From contig NZ_CAJGZQ010000025.1 in the NCBI RefSeq assembly GCF_904846185.1, positions 1 through 49,937 of the forward strand: DNA of 49,937 nt, given 5' to 3'. The notes beneath the pieces were generated by a model that searched no databases, was not told the origin of the DNA, and saw only the letters and a program-made list of their open reading frames with translations. The position numbers and the translations under genes were made by a program. Source of the DNA: Psychrobacter immobilis. Its GTDB lineage: Bacteria; Pseudomonadota; Gammaproteobacteria; Pseudomonadales; Moraxellaceae. Position 1 is the stretch's first letter, and every line of letters starts with the position of its first letter. Positions 18,589 to 28,228 of this stretch are shown piece by piece.

Positions 18589-19290
18589 CTAAATCGACCA
18601 ATCCTCTACTGCCCAGCGATGCGACAACGCATGCGCATGTAGCGCATCGTCGGGTGACACACAAATAGCCACATCCGCCCACTCAAGCAATGGAATGTCA
18701 TTTTTGGAATCTGAATAAGCATAAGTTTTATCAAACTCAACACCCGCTGATTTTTGCTTATCTATCCATTTATTAAGATGATAAATCTTACCTTCTTTAA
18801 AGTTTGGCTTGTCGGTAAGTTTACCCGTATAGCGCTCATTTTTTATCTCAAGCGGCGTTGATAGCACATTGGCACCTTCGATACCAAAACGCTTGGCAAT
18901 GGCGGATACCACAAAATCATTGGTTGCAGAAATGATCACCACCTCATGACCTTTTTCAACATGCTGACAGAGGACTTCCATCGCTTTTGGGCGTATGTGT
19001 GGCTCAATTTCACTTTTAATATAGTCTTCTCGTAGCTCATGCAATCTATCCATCGGCAAGCTACTTAAAAACTGTGCCACAAATTCATTATATTCCGTCG
19101 CATCAAGCGTACCTTCGATATAGTCTTGGTAAAACTTTTGATTGGCCGTGCGATATTGCGCTTCATCGACGAGGTCGTGTTTGACGATATACTCGCCCCA
19201 TAAATAGTCGCTATCGACGTCGAGCAAAGTATGATCTAAATCAAAAAGTGCCAGCTCTTTTGGAAAAATTTGTGCTTGTGTTGCCTGCAT
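18589..19290 (-). CDS. HAD-superfamily subfamily IB phosphatase (SerB-like)
   Basis: The 233-residue cytoplasmic protein has HAD motif I FDLDHTLL with nucleophile Asp17 and acid Asp19, motif II in VVIISATNDF (about 114-123), the conserved lysine region near NFKEGK, and motif IV YSDSKNDIPLLEW. The C-terminal segment CVSPDDALHAHALSHRW resembles the HAD-IB hypothetical subfamily that includes CicA and SerB-like proteins. The substrate is unknown and it should not be named phosphoserine phosphatase without evidence. It lies 116 bp from the prfB start codon, on the same strand. Confidence 0.88.
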   Translation of the reverse strand: MQATQAQIFPKELALFDLDHTLLDVDSDYLWGEYIVKHDLVDEAQYRTANQKFYQDYIEGTLDATEYNEFVAQFLSSLPMDRLHELREDYIKSEIEPHIRPKAMEVLCQHVEKGHEVVIISATNDFVVSAIAKRFGIEGANVLSTPLEIKNERYTGKLTDKPNFKEGKIYHLNKWIDKQKSAGVEFDKTYAYSDSKNDIPLLEWADVAICVSPDDALHAHALSHRWAVEDWSI

Positions 19291-19454
19291 AATGAGACCT
19301 TATTATTGTTTGTTAAAGGACAGAAATACAACTGGTTTTTAATAACTTCCGCTTTGGAGATAGATAATGATATGAAAAATTTCTCAATAATTTTTCGTTA
19401 ATGCTACTGCTTACCAAACAAAATTATGGTAAATTTATTTATATAACTTGTGGT

Positions 19455-19516
19455 TAGGGCGTGTCCTCACTCTGAACGAAAGCGCCCAAATGGGCTAAAA
19501 ATGGTGACACGCCCTA
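19455..19516. mobile_element. 62-bp TA-flanked palindromic element (MITE-like)
   Basis: TAGGGCGTGTC (19455-19465) and GACACGCCCTA (19506-19516) form perfect 11-bp inverted repeats ending in TA. The interior holds a second small palindrome, GCCCAAATGGGC. The layout matches a miniature inverted-repeat element with TA target duplication or the fused tips of a deleted IS. It lies upstream of the small membrane protein gene, and a spurious GTG start at 19450 reads through it. Only one clear copy is present in this window, so mobility is not shown. Confidence 0.55.
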
Positions 19517-19557
19517 GTATCTGTTTTGCTTACTTCATCATAAAAATAGAGAATCGC

Positions 19558-20007
19558 ATGGAAGCGCCTGATGTCAAAAATGTTTTGCCAAGTAAAACGC
19601 GTCGCCCTGCCCGTTCGATCAAAGAAATCAGACAACGTCAGTTGGGTAAAAGCTATCAATCACCTTTCGACCGTATACTGTATACGTTCTTAAATGGTGT
19701 CATGTACGGCGTTGGCGGTTTACTGATCGATCTTGCTATTGTGGTTATTCGCTCAATAGCTGGTATAGGTAATGGCGACGTTTTTTGGTTATTCACCCCA
19801 TTTATGTTGGTCGTAGGCGCAATCATGGGTTTTATCGTTGGTAAAAATGCTGGTGCTGAAAGCGTCAATGCGCTCAACATCAACGAAACAACCAATCATA
19901 ACGCTTACCTTAATGACTACTCTATACGCCACGATATTTTTCGCGGACTGATTATTGGTATTATCATTTTTGCCATCATTTGGCTGGTCATGATGCTGAT
20001 GGTATAA
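19558..20007 (+). CDS. Small membrane protein of unknown function
   Basis: The 149-residue protein starts at the ATG at 19558. A longer in-frame start at 19450 would translate the palindromic element and is rejected. A basic N-terminal region (about 1-40, with KTRRPARSIKEIRQRQ) precedes three probable membrane segments: about 49-68, 77-97 and 126-148. The second includes FTPFMLVVGAIMGFIVGK. I do not recognise the family. It lies between a HAD phosphatase and a gamma-carbonic-anhydrase homologue that are both on the other strand, so it is probably monocistronic. Confidence 0.7.
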   Translation: MEAPDVKNVLPSKTRRPARSIKEIRQRQLGKSYQSPFDRILYTFLNGVMYGVGGLLIDLAIVVIRSIAGIGNGDVFWLFTPFMLVVGAIMGFIVGKNAGAESVNALNINETTNHNAYLNDYSIRHDIFRGLIIGIIIFAIIWLVMMLMV

Positions 20008-20108
20008 ACTGATTGTATAAAGCCTCTCTATGTAAAAAACGTTTGCCTGATTTATATAAAAAAATAGATCAATATCAGACAGTTCGCGGATGCTTTATAA
20101 ATTTATAC

Positions 20109-20645
20109 TTAATCAGGCATAGCTACTTCTGTTAAGCCCGTTTTAAATTTTTGACAACGCTCCGCATAATGCATCGCTGATAATTTCAACATCGCTGCTT
20201 GCTCGTCCGTTAAGGTTTTGACCACCTTCGCAGGCGCACCCATGACGAGTGAGTTGTCTGGAATCTCTTTGCCTTCAGTGACCAATGCCTTAGCACCAAT
20301 AATGCAATTTTTACCAATTTTGGCATTGTTCAATACCACTGCACCGATACCAATTAAGCTATTGTCACCGACTTCGCAGCCGTGCAGCATCGCTAAATGA
20401 CCAATGGTGACATAGTTGCCGATTTTGACCTCAATGCCTGCATCAGTATGAATGACGCTGTTTTCTTGCACATTACTATAATCGCCGATATGAATGCGTT
20501 CATTGTCACCGCGAATCACTGCCCCAAACCACACGTTAGCTTGATGACCCAAATAGACATCACCTATCACTCGTGCTGAGTCTGCGACCCAACCATTAAA
20601 AGGTACCGCGAATTCGGGCACCTTGTCTAAATATTGATAAATCAT
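20109..20645 (-). CDS. Gamma-carbonic anhydrase family protein (YrdA-like)
   Basis: The 178-residue protein is a left-handed beta-helix built from hexapeptide repeats (about 20-140). It keeps the three histidine metal ligands of the gamma class at 66, 83 and 88 ([15 protein letters not shown]). The Arg45-Gly-Asp47 pair is typical of the trimer interface. Family members range from active carbonic anhydrases to proteins with no known activity such as YrdA and PaaY, so catalysis is not assured. AAGGA precedes the ATG. Its start faces carA across a 439-bp divergent gap. Confidence 0.9.
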   Translation of the reverse strand: MIYQYLDKVPEFAVPFNGWVADSARVIGDVYLGHQANVWFGAVIRGDNERIHIGDYSNVQENSVIHTDAGIEVKIGNYVTIGHLAMLHGCEVGDNSLIGIGAVVLNNAKIGKNCIIGAKALVTEGKEIPDNSLVMGAPAKVVKTLTDEQAAMLKLSAMHYAERCQKFKTGLTEVAMPD

Positions 20646-20845
20646 AACGGTTCCTTGTTATATATAGTAATGAAATAGGTCAATCATGAAAATTAGTCAT
20701 GAAAGCGAATCATGAAAACCAGATATCTTGATTTGCTGTCCATTGTGGCAAAGCCAAAAGGGAAAATCCAGCGCTATTAATGGCTAATAATTAAAGGCAT
20801 ACTTTTCAATCTAAAAATCGGCTGGCTATCTGCGGGCATATTGTA

Positions 20846-20851
20846 TATAAT
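20846..20851 (+). promoter_or_regulatory. Candidate -10 element of the carA promoter
   Basis: A perfect TATAAT lies at this position with a weak -35 match TGGCTA 17 bases upstream. It would start RNA near 20858, shortly before the attenuator stem. The 200 bp between the carbonic anhydrase gene and here shows no other recognised feature. Confidence 0.5.
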
Positions 20852-20868
20852 GCGCAAAATCTGTGCCT

Positions 20869-20952
20869 AAGCGAGCGGACATGATGCAAGTTACCTATTC
20901 ACTATCTAGTGGGTTTTGTAGTTTCCATCAATAATGTCTTCTCGCTTTTTTG
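20869..20952 (+). promoter_or_regulatory. Candidate transcription attenuator in the carA leader
   Basis: A three-part stem is visible. AAGCGAG (20869-20875) pairs with CTCGCTT (20941-20947). GACAT (20878-20882) pairs with ATGTC (20934-20938). GATG (20883-20886) pairs with CATC (20926-20929). A six-T run ends at 20951. A 17-codon ORF starts in the left arm and stops in the right arm. The loop includes the U-rich GTTTTGTAGTTT. As in the pyrBI leader, a ribosome following closely behind RNA polymerase would break the stem, so low UTP and polymerase pausing could allow readthrough into carA. The structure is seen in sequence; the mechanism is inferred. Confidence 0.6.
20881..20934 (+). CDS. Putative carA leader peptide (17 codons)
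   Basis: The ORF reads MMQVTYSLSSGFCSFHQ and stops with TAA inside the right arm of the terminator-like hairpin. The ribosome site GAGCGG is weak. It is proposed because of its position in the attenuator. There is no run of regulatory codons for arginine, so it fits a UTP-pausing model better than an amino-acid-stalling model. Confidence 0.45.
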   Translation: MMQVTYSLSSGFCSFHQ

Positions 20953-21084
20953 TGGAAAAATTTTGGGTTTAGGTGTTTTTTAGTATCCAGTAATAGCAAT
21001 TTTTGCGATACAAAAAAGCCATTTCTAATCTGAAATTTAATCATAAAAAATTATGGCACTCACTAATAACAGCGGAGGCAACCC

Positions 21085-22317
21085 TTGAATTCATCGGCAG
21101 AAATACAAGCAATTTTGGCATTAGCAGACGGTACGATTTTTCGCGGTGTGAGTATCGGCAGTCTCGGTCATCGTGTCGGTGAGGTGGTGTTTAATACAGC
21201 CATGACAGGGTATCAAGAAATCCTAACCGACCCAAGTTATGCGCGCCAGCTGGTCACCCTAACCTATCCGCACATCGGCAATACTGGTACCAATAGCGAG
21301 GACACTGAGTCTGGCAATGGTCATAAAGTGTGGGCCGACGGTCTTATCATCCGTGATGCCACCATGGTTACCTCAAACTTCCGTAACTCAGAATCATTAA
21401 GCGACTATTTATCACGTAACGATACCGTTGCAATCGCTGAGATTGATACCCGTCAATTGACTCGTCTACTACGTGATAAAGGCGCACAAAATGGCTGTAT
21501 TATGACCGCCTCAGACGGCGAGACAATCAGCGCTGCTGACGAGCAACAAGCCATCAAATTGGCACAAGAATTTGCTGGTATCGAAGGCATGGACTTGGCA
21601 AAAGAATGCTGCTCGAAAGAGTGCTTCGAATGGACAGCAGGTACGTGGGATTTATCAGATACCCTACTTAACCGTGATGCCATTGGCAGTCATGATAGCG
21701 GTACCGGTGGCTTCTTTAAGCAGTTGGGCACGCATGTTGACTCAAAATATAACGTGGTTGCCTACGATTTCGGTAGCAAAACCAATATCTTGCGTATGCT
21801 GGTTGACCGCGGCTGTCATGTAACCGTCGTTCCTGCACAAACGCCTATCGCAGATGTGCTGGCGATGAACCCAGATGGTATCTTTTTATCAAACGGTCCT
21901 GGCGACCCTGCAGCCTGCGACTATGCTATCGATGCCGTACGTCATATCATTGAAAAAACTGATGTGCCAACCTTTGGCATCTGTTTAGGTCATCAGCTGA
22001 TTGGTCTAGCTAGCGGCGCAAACACCATTAAAATGAAAACCGGTCATCACGGCGCCAACCATCCAGTTCAAGACTTAGCAGCTGGCACGGTTATGATTAC
22101 CAGTCAGAACCATGGTTTCGCGGTTGATGAAGACACACTGCCTGCTAATGTTAAATCTACCCATCGCTCATTATTCGATGGTACCAACCAAGGTATCGAG
22201 CTGACCAACAAGCCAGTCTTTAGCTTCCAAGGTCACCCAGAAGCCAGCCCTGGTCCACATGACTGCGCGCCACTGTTTGATAAGTTTGCAGATATGATGG
22301 CAAAGGCTAAAGCTTAA
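21085..22317 (+). CDS. carA: Carbamoyl-phosphate synthase small (glutaminase) subunit
   Basis: CarA hydrolyses glutamine and channels ammonia to CarB for carbamoyl phosphate, the precursor of arginine and pyrimidines. The start is TTG at 21085, with GGAGG six bases upstream. No in-frame ATG gives the family N-terminus. The N-terminal domain (1-175) is followed by a class I amidotransferase domain with Cys300 in FGICLGHQ and the His384/Glu386 pair in GHPEASPGP. At 410 residues it is about 30 longer than usual. The linker at about 186-222 is longer than the E. coli one, and a cysteine cluster ECCSKEC lies at 174-180. Confidence 0.97.
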   Translation: MNSSAEIQAILALADGTIFRGVSIGSLGHRVGEVVFNTAMTGYQEILTDPSYARQLVTLTYPHIGNTGTNSEDTESGNGHKVWADGLIIRDATMVTSNFRNSESLSDYLSRNDTVAIAEIDTRQLTRLLRDKGAQNGCIMTASDGETISAADEQQAIKLAQEFAGIEGMDLAKECCSKECFEWTAGTWDLSDTLLNRDAIGSHDSGTGGFFKQLGTHVDSKYNVVAYDFGSKTNILRMLVDRGCHVTVVPAQTPIADVLAMNPDGIFLSNGPGDPAACDYAIDAVRHIIEKTDVPTFGICLGHQLIGLASGANTIKMKTGHHGANHPVQDLAAGTVMITSQNHGFAVDEDTLPANVKSTHRSLFDGTNQGIELTNKPVFSFQGHPEASPGPHDCAPLFDKFADMMAKAKA

Positions 22318-22515
22318 TCAGCTTTTAAGTATCAGTCATTAGCACACAGTAAGTATTCGTTATACAGCTTAGATCACGCATGATGGTTTAAGCTAAGCCA
22401 CGCAAAATATCGTTTTATTAAAGTGTTGTTTTATTAAAATATAGCACTGTTCAAATACGATTTTAGCCGAATATAAATCAATTAAAATATCATACTAACG
22501 AAGGTAGCCCTAACT

Positions 22516-25500
22516 ATGCCAAAACGTATCGACATAAAAAGCATTCTTATCATAGGCGCAGGTCCTATCGTCATCGGTCAAGCATGTGAGTTTGATTATT
22601 CGGGTGCACAGGCCTGTAAAGCGCTAAAAGAAGAAGGCTATCGCGTCATCTTGGTCAACTCAAACCCTGCGACCATCATGACTGACCCTACCATGGCGGA
22701 CGCGACTTATATTGAGCCCATTACTTGGCAGACGGTTGAGCAAATCATTGCCAAAGAACGCCCTGATGCGATCTTGCCAACCATGGGTGGTCAGACGGCG
22801 CTGAACTGTGCCTTAGAATTAGACAAACACGGCGTCTTGACCAAGTATAACTGCGAATTGATTGGCGCGACCAAAGACTCAATCGAGATGGCAGAAGATC
22901 GCAACTTATTTGATAAAGCCATGAAGCGTATCGGCCTTGAATGCCCGCGCGCTGAAACCGCTGAGACGATGGAAGAAGCCTTTGCGACCCAAGAAAAAAT
23001 GGGCTATCCCTGTATCATTCGTCCATCATTTACCATGGGCGGCTCAGGCGGCGGTATCGCTTATAACCGCGATGAATTTATCGAGATTTGTGAGCGCGGC
23101 TTTGACTTATCACCAAACCATCAATTGCTCATCGATGAATCATTAATCGGTTGGAAAGAGTATGAGATGGAAGTGGTTCGTGACAAAAACGACAACTGCA
23201 TCATCATCTGCGCGATTGAAAACTTTGACCCAATGGGCGTGCACACCGGCGACTCAATCACAGTTGCGCCAGCACAGACTTTGACCGACAAAGAATACCA
23301 AATCATGCGTAATGCCTCATTGGCAGTACTACGTGAAATCGGCGTTGAAACAGGCGGCTCAAACGTTCAGTTCGGTATTAACCCTGATACGGGTCGCATG
23401 GTTGTCATCGAGATGAACCCACGTGTATCACGCTCGTCTGCCCTAGCCTCAAAAGCCACTGGCTTCCCGATTGCTAAAATCGCGGCAAAACTGGCAATTG
23501 GTTACACGCTAGATGAATTGCAAAATGACATTACAGGTGGCAAAACGCCAGCCAGCTTTGAGCCTGCGCTTGATTATGTTGTGACCAAGATTCCACGTTT
23601 TAACTTTGAAAAATTCGCACAAGCCGATAGTGTTTTATCAACCCAAATGAAATCGGTTGGCGAAGTCATGGCGATTGGTCGTAACTTCCAAGAATCCATG
23701 CAAAAAGCCTTGCGCGGTATGGAAACAGGCAATGACGGTTTTGATGAGCAAATTGACTTATCAAAAGTGGCAGCTGATAAAGCTCGTAGCGAAATTATTA
23801 ATCGCTTAACCATCCCAACACCTGAGCGCATTTATTATATTGCGGATGCTTTCCGCGTCGGTATGAGTGTCGATGAAGTGTTCAATTTCACTAAGATCGA
23901 CCCATGGTTCTTGGTACAGATTGAAGACATCGTGAAAACTGAAGCACAAGTTAAAGCACTTGGTTTTGGCGGTTTGACCGAAAAGAACTTACGTAGCTTT
24001 AAACGTAAAGGCCTATCAGACTTACGTTTGTCCAAATTGCTGGGTGTCTCACAAAAGCAACTGCGCAAAAAGCGTTGGGATTTAAACGTCTATCCAGTCT
24101 ATAAGCGCGTCGATACTTGTGCCGCAGAGTTTGCGACCAGTACCGCTTATATGTACTCAACATACGATAGCGAATGTGAAGCTAATCCAACAAATAACAA
24201 GAAAATCATGGTCATCGGTGGCGGCCCTAACCGTATTGGTCAAGGTATTGAGTTTGACTATTGCTGTGTACACGCTGCTCTTGCCATGCGCGAAGACGGT
24301 TACGAGACCATCATGGTCAACTGTAATCCTGAAACGGTTTCAACCGACTATGACACCTCAGATCGTCTGTATTTTGAGCCAATTACCTTAGAAGACGTGC
24401 TAGAAATCGTCCGTATCGAAAATCCTGATGGCGTGATTGTGCAGTTCGGTGGTCAAACGCCATTGAAACTAGCCCGCGCGCTTGAAGCGGCTGGCGTAAA
24501 AATCATTGGTACTAGCCCTGATGCGATTGATCGCGCTGAAGACCGCGAACGCTTCCAACATATGATTCAGCAATTGAACCTTATTCAACCAACCAATGCC
24601 TTAGCAACGAGCTTAGAAGATGGTTTGGTCAAAGCAAAAGACGTTGGCTATCCATTAGTTGTACGCCCGTCTTATGTACTAGGCGGCCGTGCCATGGAAA
24701 TCGTCTATAACGAAGATGAGTTAAGACATTACCTACGTACGGCGGTACAAGCATCAAACGAAGCGCCAGTACTACTAGACCGCTTCTTAGATGATGCAAT
24801 CGAAGTCGATGTTGACTGCGTTTGTGATGGTACAGATGTGGTGATTGGCGGTATCATGCAGCATATCGAACAAGCAGGCGTGCACTCTGGCGACTCAGCC
24901 TGTTCATTGCCGCCTTACTCATTGTCTGATGAGCTATGTGATATGATGCGTGCACAAACCGTCGCCATGGCAAAAGAGCTTGGTGTCGTTGGTTTGATGA
25001 ACGTACAGTTTGCTGTAAAAGGCGAAACGATTTATATCTTAGAAGTGAACCCTCGTGCCGCCCGTACCGTGCCATTCGTTTCTAAGTGTATCGGTACTTC
25101 TTTAGCGCAAATCGCGGCTCGCTGTATGGCTGGTACCTCGCTAAAAGATCAAGGCTTTACCACTGAAATCGTTCCGGCATTTTTTGCAGTAAAAGAAGCG
25201 GTATTCCCGTTTGCTAAATTCCCTGGTGTTGACCCAATCTTGAGTCCTGAGATGAAATCAACGGGTGAAGTGATGGGTGTTGGTAAAACCTTTGGCGAAG
25301 CATTTTACAAAGCCATTATCGGTAGTAATGAGCGTCTGCCAGGTCTACCGACCGCAGGGGAAACCAAGACCGTCTTTATCTCTGTACGTGATAGCGACAA
25401 AGCACAAATCGCTCCGATCGCGCGCCAGCTTGCCGACTTTGGTTTTAACATTGTATCAACCACTGGTACGCAAAAAGTATTGGCCGATGCCGGTATTGAA

Positions 25501-25770
25501 TGCAAGCAAATCAATAAAGTCACCGAAGGTCGCCCGCATATCGTCGATGCGTTGAAAAATGGTAAAATCGACCTTATTATTAATACCACTGAAGGCAAAC
25601 AGGCTCAAGAGGATTCATTCTCTATCCGCCGTAGTGCTCTACAGGGCAAAGTATTCTACGTCACGACTTTGGGTGCGGCAGATGCGGTTTGTAAATCTTA
25701 TACCATTGACCTGCCATTTGAGGTGTATAAGCTACAAGATTTGCACGAACAAGCAAAGACTATCGCTTAG
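22516..25770 (+). CDS. carB: Carbamoyl-phosphate synthase large subunit
   Basis: CarB makes carbamoyl phosphate from bicarbonate, two ATP and ammonia delivered by CarA. The 1084-residue protein has two homologous ATP-grasp halves. The first begins [18 protein letters not shown] (about 13-30), and the second begins [18 protein letters not shown] near residue 566. Each half keeps the glycine-rich ATP loops ([15 protein letters not shown]). The final domain (about 940-1084) is the methylglyoxal-synthase-like allosteric domain that binds UMP and ornithine. The carA-carB gap is 198 bp, longer than in enterobacteria. I see no terminator in it, so cotranscription is likely. Confidence 0.98.
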   Translation: MPKRIDIKSILIIGAGPIVIGQACEFDYSGAQACKALKEEGYRVILVNSNPATIMTDPTMADATYIEPITWQTVEQIIAKERPDAILPTMGGQTALNCALELDKHGVLTKYNCELIGATKDSIEMAEDRNLFDKAMKRIGLECPRAETAETMEEAFATQEKMGYPCIIRPSFTMGGSGGGIAYNRDEFIEICERGFDLSPNHQLLIDESLIGWKEYEMEVVRDKNDNCIIICAIENFDPMGVHTGDSITVAPAQTLTDKEYQIMRNASLAVLREIGVETGGSNVQFGINPDTGRMVVIEMNPRVSRSSALASKATGFPIAKIAAKLAIGYTLDELQNDITGGKTPASFEPALDYVVTKIPRFNFEKFAQADSVLSTQMKSVGEVMAIGRNFQESMQKALRGMETGNDGFDEQIDLSKVAADKARSEIINRLTIPTPERIYYIADAFRVGMSVDEVFNFTKIDPWFLVQIEDIVKTEAQVKALGFGGLTEKNLRSFKRKGLSDLRLSKLLGVSQKQLRKKRWDLNVYPVYKRVDTCAAEFATSTAYMYSTYDSECEANPTNNKKIMVIGGGPNRIGQGIEFDYCCVHAALAMREDGYETIMVNCNPETVSTDYDTSDRLYFEPITLEDVLEIVRIENPDGVIVQFGGQTPLKLARALEAAGVKIIGTSPDAIDRAEDRERFQHMIQQLNLIQPTNALATSLEDGLVKAKDVGYPLVVRPSYVLGGRAMEIVYNEDELRHYLRTAVQASNEAPVLLDRFLDDAIEVDVDCVCDGTDVVIGGIMQHIEQAGVHSGDSACSLPPYSLSDELCDMMRAQTVAMAKELGVVGLMNVQFAVKGETIYILEVNPRAARTVPFVSKCIGTSLAQIAARCMAGTSLKDQGFTTEIVPAFFAVKEAVFPFAKFPGVDPILSPEMKSTGEVMGVGKTFGEAFYKAIIGSNERLPGLPTAGETKTVFISVRDSDKAQIAPIARQLADFGFNIVSTTGTQKVLADAGIECKQINKVTEGRPHIVDALKNGKIDLIINTTEGKQAQEDSFSIRRSALQGKVFYVTTLGAADAVCKSYTIDLPFEVYKLQDLHEQAKTIA

Positions 25771-25925
25771 CTCTATTGACTTAGCAGCATAATTTCAGTA
25801 GATTAAGCATGACTGCAACGCTTGTTTAAAAGCTGAGGCAAAACTTGTTATCGATTTTTATATAACAGTAGTGCTTTAAAAAACGTATTACTTTAGAAAA
25901 ATAAAGTTTTAAAAAGATAGACCTA

Positions 25926-25960
25926 AAAAGCATAGTGGCTAAACTGCGACTATGCTTTTT
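25926..25960 (+). terminator. Terminator of carB
   Basis: AAAAGCATAGT (25926-25936) pairs with ACTATGCTTTT (25949-25959) and runs into a T tract. It lies 156 bp past the carB stop. Apart from this and the hairpin at 26084, nothing was recognised in the 25771-26146 gap. Confidence 0.85.
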
Positions 25961-26083
25961 ATTACGTAAGGTTAATGTGCATTGTTTGTCAGTGTATCTA
26001 TGCTCACAGATAAGCGCGTGTTTAGTTGTTACGCAATCTAAAACCCATTCTTTTTATATCTCATACTCATTGCAACAACACTG

Positions 26084-26121
26084 ACACCATCTCACTATTC
26101 ACTAAGAGTAGGAGATGGTGT
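26084..26121 (+). promoter_or_regulatory. Strong hairpin in the greA leader
   Basis: ACACCATCTC (26084-26093) pairs perfectly with GAGATGGTGT (26112-26121). Inside, CTATTC and GAGTAG pair around loop ACTAA with one G-U. No T tract follows, so it is not a simple terminator. It ends 25 nt before the greA ATG and could affect translation or RNA stability. Confidence 0.55.
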
Positions 26122-26146
26122 GATGTTATTGGTTTAAGGAAAAAAC

Positions 26147-26623
26147 ATGCAACGTTATCCCATGACTCCGCAAGGACATGCGGCTCTAGAAGCCGAATTA
26201 AAACAGTTAAAAAGTGTCGATCGTCCACGCATCACTGCTTCTATCGCTGAAGCCCGCGAACACGGCGATTTAAAAGAAAACGCTGAATATCATGCAGCGC
26301 GAGAGCAGCAAGGTTTTTGTGAAGCGCGTATTCGTGATATCGAAGCCAAACTTGGCGGCGCGCAAGTGATTGATCCTGCGACACTGCCCAAAGATGGTCG
26401 TGTGATATTCGGCGTGAGTGTCGTTATCGAAAACATGGACACCGGAGAAGAAAAACAATACAAAATCGTTGGTGATGACGAAGCAGATTTTAAAGCGGGT
26501 AAAATCTCAGTCAACTCGCCAATTGCTCGTGGTCTGATTGGTAAATCTGAAGGCGATGAAGTGCGTATTGAGACGCCAAAAGGTGTGGTCGAATACGAAA
26601 TCATGAAAGTGATTTACGATTAA
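26147..26623 (+). CDS. greA: Transcription elongation factor GreA
   Basis: GreA rescues backtracked RNA polymerase by stimulating transcript cleavage. The 158-residue length is standard. The N-terminal coiled coil spans about 1-75, with the tip motif [17 protein letters not shown] (about 36-52) that carries the acidic residues inserted into the polymerase channel. The C-terminal domain (about 80-158) ends [20 protein letters not shown] lies upstream of the ATG. It follows carB after 376 bp with a terminator between, so it is an independent unit. Confidence 0.98.
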   Translation: MQRYPMTPQGHAALEAELKQLKSVDRPRITASIAEAREHGDLKENAEYHAAREQQGFCEARIRDIEAKLGGAQVIDPATLPKDGRVIFGVSVVIENMDTGEEKQYKIVGDDEADFKAGKISVNSPIARGLIGKSEGDEVRIETPKGVVEYEIMKVIYD

Positions 26624-27075
26624 TTTGACTGATTTGATAAATATCTGGATAGAAAGCCTTTGATAACAAAAGCTTTTTGACGCGAATAAGCCAGCAGCTT
26701 GCTTAGCTGATAAGCGTAGAAAATAGTACACAACCTCATTATTCATACAGCAGAAGTTACACAACGCTGCTTTTTTAGTCTGTTTGTTTTAGCGCATAAT
26801 TGCTCGAGTATAGATACTGAGCCTTGTGACTATTACAAGTGTCTCATTATAAGCATTAGACATCAGTGCTTAGCAACTGACTAAAATAATGATGGAGAGA
26901 TAGCGAACGTTGGCTATCATTAGTATCTTTACCCTCGTTATTTGACATGGTTTACATGCTCATTTGACGGGGGTTTTTCTTTTCTAGGTGTTGTTTTCTA
27001 AGCGTTATTTTTTACGCTTTGCTTTCTGCTACTACATTAGCGGCTTTATTTACTGTTATTTTAAAGGAATCTATT
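26624..27075. other. 452-bp intergenic region between greA and the DUF11 gene
   Basis: I find no supportable gene here. AGCAG (26749-26753) and CTGCT (26767-26771) with a six-T run could be a weak greA terminator. AAGCGT (27000-27005) and ACGCTT (27014-27019) form a small hairpin close to the DUF11 gene. A TTGACA at 26942-26947 has no good -10 partner at 17 bp. Confidence 0.5.
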
Positions 27076-28044
27076 ATGACCATACACATCGATATGCCAG
27101 CGTTACTGACTATAAATAAGAAGGCGTTTACCCAGCACAGCCTCGTCAAAAAAAGCGTGATAAGCACTGCTATTCCAACAATCTTAGCAGGCGCTTTATT
27201 GACGGTATCTACCGCACATGCTGCGCCTGAAATCGCCATCACTTCGTCTGCTGGTAGTAGCACTACCGTCGTTGAGCAGTATTCTGACGGTAAAACCGCG
27301 ACCATTACAGCGACACCACACGGCATCACTATGCAAGACGGCATGCCTTATGCGGTGACTCAAGTAACTAACGTTCCACGCTATACGGTTCGCCAAGTCG
27401 CCAGTAATGGTGCGAGCAATACGGTCGTCACCCAAGGCAGCACCACGGTTACGAGCGTACCTGTGACCAACCAAGTCACCAATCAAACCAGCAAAGTTGA
27501 TGTCATAGCTGTGCCGACGACTAGCGTGACGCAAGTATTGCCTGTGACGACGGCTACCCAATTGCCAGTCATCAATACGCCAACGACAACCATAGTGACG
27601 AACCAACCTGCAACGACGCAAATAGTATCTACGTCTTTAGATGCTCTGCAACTTACCCCGACCTTTAGTACGCCTGACGTGGTGAATGCACAAACCAAAG
27701 TGATGAAAATATTAAAAAATAAAGATGGTCGCGAAGTGGCTGTCCCTGCGAACCATATCGCACCTGGCGACATCATCGAATACCACACCACTTATACCAA
27801 TACCACGGCACAACCCGTCACTGACATCAATGCCATGGTGTCACTGCCAAATGGCGTGCAATTGGTATCATTGAATAGCCCACTACCAACGCTTGCGACA
27901 ACAGGCGGCGACAGTTATCAGACTATCCAACAAGTTGGCAATACTGTAGTCATCACAGAAAACTATTCTGGACTAAAATGGAACTTGGTAGATCTTCCTG
28001 CTAATGCACCGCAAACGGTTGTTATACGTGCGAAGGTTCAGTAA
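27076..28044 (+). CDS. Secreted DUF11-domain protein with Thr/Val-rich linker
   Basis: The product is 322 residues from the ATG at 27076, chosen because AAAGGAA stands about 7 bases upstream. A TTG at 27019 would add an unlikely leader. A long signal peptide has its hydrophobic core near 28-46 and ends STAHA|APE around residue 49. A middle region (about 100-195) is rich in Thr, Val, Gln and Asn (for example TTVTSVPVTNQVTNQTS). The C-terminal part (about 215-322) is a DUF11-type beta-sandwich, seen in VPANHIAPGDIIEYHTTY and LPANAPQTVVIRAKV. A surface or envelope role is likely, but there is no sortase or beta-barrel anchor. Confidence 0.75.
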   Translation: MTIHIDMPALLTINKKAFTQHSLVKKSVISTAIPTILAGALLTVSTAHAAPEIAITSSAGSSTTVVEQYSDGKTATITATPHGITMQDGMPYAVTQVTNVPRYTVRQVASNGASNTVVTQGSTTVTSVPVTNQVTNQTSKVDVIAVPTTSVTQVLPVTTATQLPVINTPTTTIVTNQPATTQIVSTSLDALQLTPTFSTPDVVNAQTKVMKILKNKDGREVAVPANHIAPGDIIEYHTTYTNTTAQPVTDINAMVSLPNGVQLVSLNSPLPTLATTGGDSYQTIQQVGNTVVITENYSGLKWNLVDLPANAPQTVVIRAKVQ

Positions 28045-28104
28045 AAATTAGATTTGAAAGTTTAGATTTGAAAGTATTATTATTTAATTAATCTTAAAAT
28101 TAAT

Positions 28105-28147
28105 AAAAGGTCTTGCCGGCTAATTTCCTAGTCAGCAAGACCTTTTT
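28105..28147 (+). terminator. Terminator of the DUF11 gene
   Basis: AAAAGGTCTTGC (28105-28116) pairs perfectly with GCAAGACCTTTT (28135-28146), then a T run. The symmetry could also stop leftward transcription. Confidence 0.9.
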
Positions 28148-28228
28148 GATGAGTGTACCTTATTCCTTAACAACCAACCTTTTGCTATAGTGCTATTAAC
28201 TCAAAACAAATATCTGGTCATTATTTCC

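Noticed and set aside
19450..19557. GTG start extending the membrane protein gene upstream
   Set aside because: It would translate straight through the TA-flanked palindromic element. The ATG at 19558 gives a normal basic N-terminus.
22410..22450. Internal promoter between carA and carB
   Set aside because: Two copies of a TTTTATTAAA-type AT-rich motif are present, but no -35/-10 pair at suitable spacing could be defended.
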